The position numbers and the translations under genes are program-made. 34,057 bases of DNA from Actinomycetes bacterium (GTDB lineage Bacteria > Actinomycetota > Actinomycetes > Propionibacteriales > Propionibacteriaceae): the NCBI GenBank assembly GCA_030426725.1, contig JAUHXZ010000025.1:1-34057 (forward strand), given 5' to 3'. The notes under the pieces are model-generated. The model did no database searches and was not told the DNA's origin. It saw only the letters and a program-made list of their open reading frames with translations. Below, one piece after another: positions 31,941-34,057 of this stretch (its first letter is position 1; every line of letters starts with the position of its first letter).

Positions 31941-33132
31941 GGCCCCGCAGGACGTCGAGGAGCGCGTCGGCCACGACGCGCTTGCTGCCCGACGCCTCCG
32001 CCACGACGGCATCGTCGCGGCCGACGACGAGCACGTGATTGTCGGCGGACTCGAAGCCCTTGCTCCATCCCACCTCGTTGACGGCCACCACGTCGACGTC
32101 CTTGCGCCGGCGCTTGCGCACCGCCCGCGCGACCAGTTCGTCCCCCGTCGAGGTCTCGGCAGCGAACGCGACGACGACCTGCCCCGGCTCGCGGCGGGCG
32201 GCGAGGCCTGCGACGATGTCCTCGTTCTCCACCAGGGTGATGACCGGCGTCCTCCCGGCTTCCTTGGTCAGCTTGGAGTCGGCGATATCGGCCACCCGGT
32301 AGTCCGCGACCGCGGCCGCCATGATGACGACGTCGGCACCGGGCGCGATGCCGGCCATCACCGTCGACAGGTCGGCGGCCGATCCGGCGCGCGTGACGGT
32401 GATCCCCGGCCGCTCAGCCGGCCGGAGCACGTCGGCCTCGATGTTGCAGGCGGCCAGGCGGACCTCGGCGCCACGCTCGGCGGCGGCGACGGCGAGCGCA
32501 ATCCCCTGCCGACCGCTGGACCGGTTCCCGAGGAACCGGACCGGGTCGACCGGCTCGCGGGTGCCGCCGGCCGACACCGCGACGACGAGCCCTTCGAGGT
32601 CGTGCCTGCCGGCCAAGAGCGTCGAGGCGGCGGCGTGGATGGCCTCGGGTTCGCTCATCCGGCCCGGTCCGGAATCCCCGCCGGTGAGCGGCCCGGACTC
32701 GGGGCCGACGACGTGGACGCCCCGCGACCGCAACGTCGCCATGTTCGCCAGCGTGGCGTCGTGCTGCCACATCTCGGTGTGCATCGCGGGCGCCACGAGC
32801 ACCGGAGCACGCGTGGCGAGGAGCGTCGTGCCGAGCAGGTCGTCGGCGATCCCGGCCGCCATCTTCGCGAGCGTGTTGGCCGTAGCGGGGGCCACGACGA
32901 CGAGGTCTGCCTTCTGCCCCAGCGCCACGTGCCGGACCTGCGGCACGTCGTCGTGGACCGACGTGGTGACGCGATTGCGGGAGATCGCCTCCCAGGTGGG
33001 CAGGCCGACGAAGCGCAGCGCGTCGTCGGTGGGGACGACGTGCACCTCGTGCCCGTCCAGGACGAACAGACGGACCAGGTGGACGGCCTTGTAGGCGGCG
33101 ATTCCCCCGGAGACTCCCACGACGATGACCAT
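31924..33132 (-). CDS. coaBC: Bifunctional phosphopantothenoylcysteine decarboxylase / phosphopantothenate-cysteine ligase
   Basis: Two consecutive steps of coenzyme A synthesis. The N-terminal FMN-dependent decarboxylase (CoaC, about 1-180) has GVSGGIAAYKAVHLVRLF, APATANTLAKMAAGIADDLL, and PAMHTEMW, where His stands in the PxMNxxMW motif as in other actinobacterial enzymes. The C-terminal ligase (CoaB, about 188-402) starts VVAVSAGGTREPVDPVRFLGNRSSGRQG and includes KKRRK-like RKRRRKDVDVVAVNEV. At 402 residues it is full length. ATG 33132 lies 6 nt after CAGAAT. It is divergent from the TANGO2 gene. Its FMN need gives a loose link to the riboflavin importer. Confidence 0.96.
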   Translation of the reverse strand: MVIVVGVSGGIAAYKAVHLVRLFVLDGHEVHVVPTDDALRFVGLPTWEAISRNRVTTSVHDDVPQVRHVALGQKADLVVVAPATANTLAKMAAGIADDLLGTTLLATRAPVLVAPAMHTEMWQHDATLANMATLRSRGVHVVGPESGPLTGGDSGPGRMSEPEAIHAAASTLLAGRHDLEGLVVAVSAGGTREPVDPVRFLGNRSSGRQGIALAVAAAERGAEVRLAACNIEADVLRPAERPGITVTRAGSAADLSTVMAGIAPGADVVIMAAAVADYRVADIADSKLTKEAGRTPVITLVENEDIVAGLAARREPGQVVVAFAAETSTGDELVARAVRKRRRKDVDVVAVNEVGWSKGFESADNHVLVVGRDDAVVAEASGSKRVVADALLDVLRGLTPPR

Positions 33133-33138
33133 GCCCCG

Positions 33139-33177
33139 ATTCTGTCAGGAACCGGCGTGGAGGGGAGGGGGTAGCCT
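33139..33177. promoter_or_regulatory. Divergent leaderless promoter pair (coaBC / TANGO2)
   Basis: Minus-strand CAGAAT (33144-33139) is 6 nt from the coaBC ATG. Plus-strand TAGCCT (33172-33177) is 6 nt from the ATG at 33184. The boxes are 27 bp apart in a 51-bp gap, the tightest pair in the window. Confidence 0.6.
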
Positions 33178-33183
33178 TCCGAC

Positions 33184-33894
33184 ATGTGCACCGTCGTGAT
33201 CCGCGTGCCGGAACCGGGCGAAGGCCCGACGCGCATCCTCGCCGTCCGGGACGAGGATCCCGACCGCCCGTGGCGTCCTCTCGGGCACTGGTGGCCGGAC
33301 CACCCGGGGGTGCGCGGGATCATGGACGAACTCGCCGGCGGGGCGTGGCTGGCCGCCGACGACTCACGACTCGCGGTGCTGCTGAACCGCCCGGGAGGCG
33401 CGCAGGTCCCGGTCCCGACGTCGCGGGGCGGCCTGGTCCTCGACGCCGTGGCCGGGCGGCCGCTCCCGGAGCCCCTGACGACGCTGGGCTTCAACCTCGT
33501 CGACGCGCGGCCGCACAGCGCGAGCATCACGTCGTGGGAGGGCGGACATCCGCGTCGGATCGAGCTGAGTCCGGGGACGCACATGGTGGCCCACGAGGAT
33601 GTCGACGACCCGACGTCGCCCCGGATCGCGGCCTGGCTCGACGCCTTCGCCGAGGCCCCCACCGAGGAGACCGACGGCGCCCCGTGGTGGAAGCACTGGA
33701 TGGCGGTCCTCGAACGCACCACGCGGATGGACCCGACCGACGACCGGGCGATCATCCGCGACAACCGCCCCCACGGGTTCCCCACGCTCAGCCTGCTCGT
33801 CGCGGCCGCGTCGCTCGACGAGGGCGGCGTCGACGTCTCCATGGACGTCCTCGATCAGCCGGGCGGTTGGAGTCCCCTGCGGCTCACTCCCTGA
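33184..33894 (+). CDS. TANGO2/NRDE family protein
   Basis: A 236-residue protein of the NRDE/TANGO2 family, which has an Ntn-hydrolase-like start. Cys2 follows the initiator Met (MCTVVIRV), as in family members where it would be exposed after Met removal. The NRDE motif appears as VRDEDPDRPW (about 23-32), and GTWLAAxD-like GGAWLAADDSRLAVLLNRPG (about 52-71) and GFNLVDA follow. Human TANGO2 affects lipid and haem metabolism, but bacterial roles are unknown. It is leaderless by the TAGCCT box, back to back with coaBC. Confidence 0.88.
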   Translation: MCTVVIRVPEPGEGPTRILAVRDEDPDRPWRPLGHWWPDHPGVRGIMDELAGGAWLAADDSRLAVLLNRPGGAQVPVPTSRGGLVLDAVAGRPLPEPLTTLGFNLVDARPHSASITSWEGGHPRRIELSPGTHMVAHEDVDDPTSPRIAAWLDAFAEAPTEETDGAPWWKHWMAVLERTTRMDPTDDRAIIRDNRPHGFPTLSLLVAAASLDEGGVDVSMDVLDQPGGWSPLRLTP

Positions 33895-33915
33895 CCCCTC
33901 ACCCCGGATCGCTCC

Positions 33916-33979
33916 GACGCCAGCCGTACGTCCCGACGCCCGCGCAATTGCGCTGGCGACGGGCAGGAACGCTGGCGTC
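33916..33979. repeat. Nested palindrome downstream of TANGO2 gene
   Basis: GACGCCAGC (33916-33924) pairs with GCTGGCGTC (33971-33979). Inside is a 28-nt near-palindrome centred on GCGCAATTGCGC (33942-33953). It begins 21 nt after the stop and may be a terminator or a branched repeat element. The remaining bases to 34057 show no supported gene. Confidence 0.7.
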
Positions 33980-34057
33980 CACTGGTGATCAACCGCCGGC
34001 CAACCAGGATGAGGGGGTCGAGGTGTGGGGCCGGGGCAGGTTGGGTGGGCGTCGCGA

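Overview
This is a high-GC window from an actinobacterial chromosome (Actinomycetota). The gene content suggests Propionibacteriales or a Tessaracoccus-like relative, but the family is an inference. Supporting signs are the glnA1 / glnE / glnA2 neighbourhood with an RDD-family gene, the rplM-rpsI-glmM order, an EF-G2 paralogue, a MapB-type methionine aminopeptidase with N-terminal extension, and many genes with a TAnnnT -10 box only 6-8 nt before the start codon (leaderless starts). About 26 protein genes, one RNase P RNA and one FMN riboswitch fill the window; no tRNA, rRNA, CRISPR array, phage or insertion sequence was seen.

Layout. 1-4593: 3' end of an ABC-F ATPase, a SnoaL-like protein, an AAA ATPase, an RDD membrane protein and a two-gene ABC-2 exporter. 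4618-6182: glnA1 with a GlnR-like site in front and a nested terminator behind. 6272-9523: MMPL exporter and AcuI/YhdH-type reductase. 9537-9738: an array of short repeats. 9766-11894 (minus): an FMN-riboswitch-controlled riboflavin-type ABC permease and binding lipoprotein (RibXY-like) with no ATPase gene. 11933-16773: glnE and glnA2 on the minus strand, with a small sterol-carrier-fold gene and a large hairpin between them. 16905-22857: DUF2510 membrane protein, map, a transglutaminase, then (minus) a second transglutaminase and an ATP-grasp/Alpha-E fusion. 22943-23309: rnpB. 23346-24536: an AbiEi/DUF559 gene bracketed by two related 46-bp hairpins, with three 20-bp-spaced repeats upstream. 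24588-29376 (minus): RNB exonuclease, zinc-ribbon coiled-coil protein, glmM, rpsI, rplM. 29559-31640: EF-G2. 31738-31940: repeats related to those at 9.6 kb. 31924-33132: coaBC. 33184-33894: TANGO2/NRDE protein.

How the parts fit. The nitrogen genes form one circuit: glnA1 keeps the tyrosine that GlnE adenylylates, whereas glnA2 has tryptophan at the aligned place and should escape that control. The transglutaminase / ATP-grasp / Alpha-E genes resemble a predicted but biochemically unresolved peptide-ligase and protease module. The rest is mostly housekeeping (translation, cell wall precursor, CoA, RNA processing). The less explained content is intergenic: two families of dispersed hairpin repeats at ends of convergent genes, the hairpin-flanked AbiEi/DUF559 gene, and tightly packed divergent promoter pairs.
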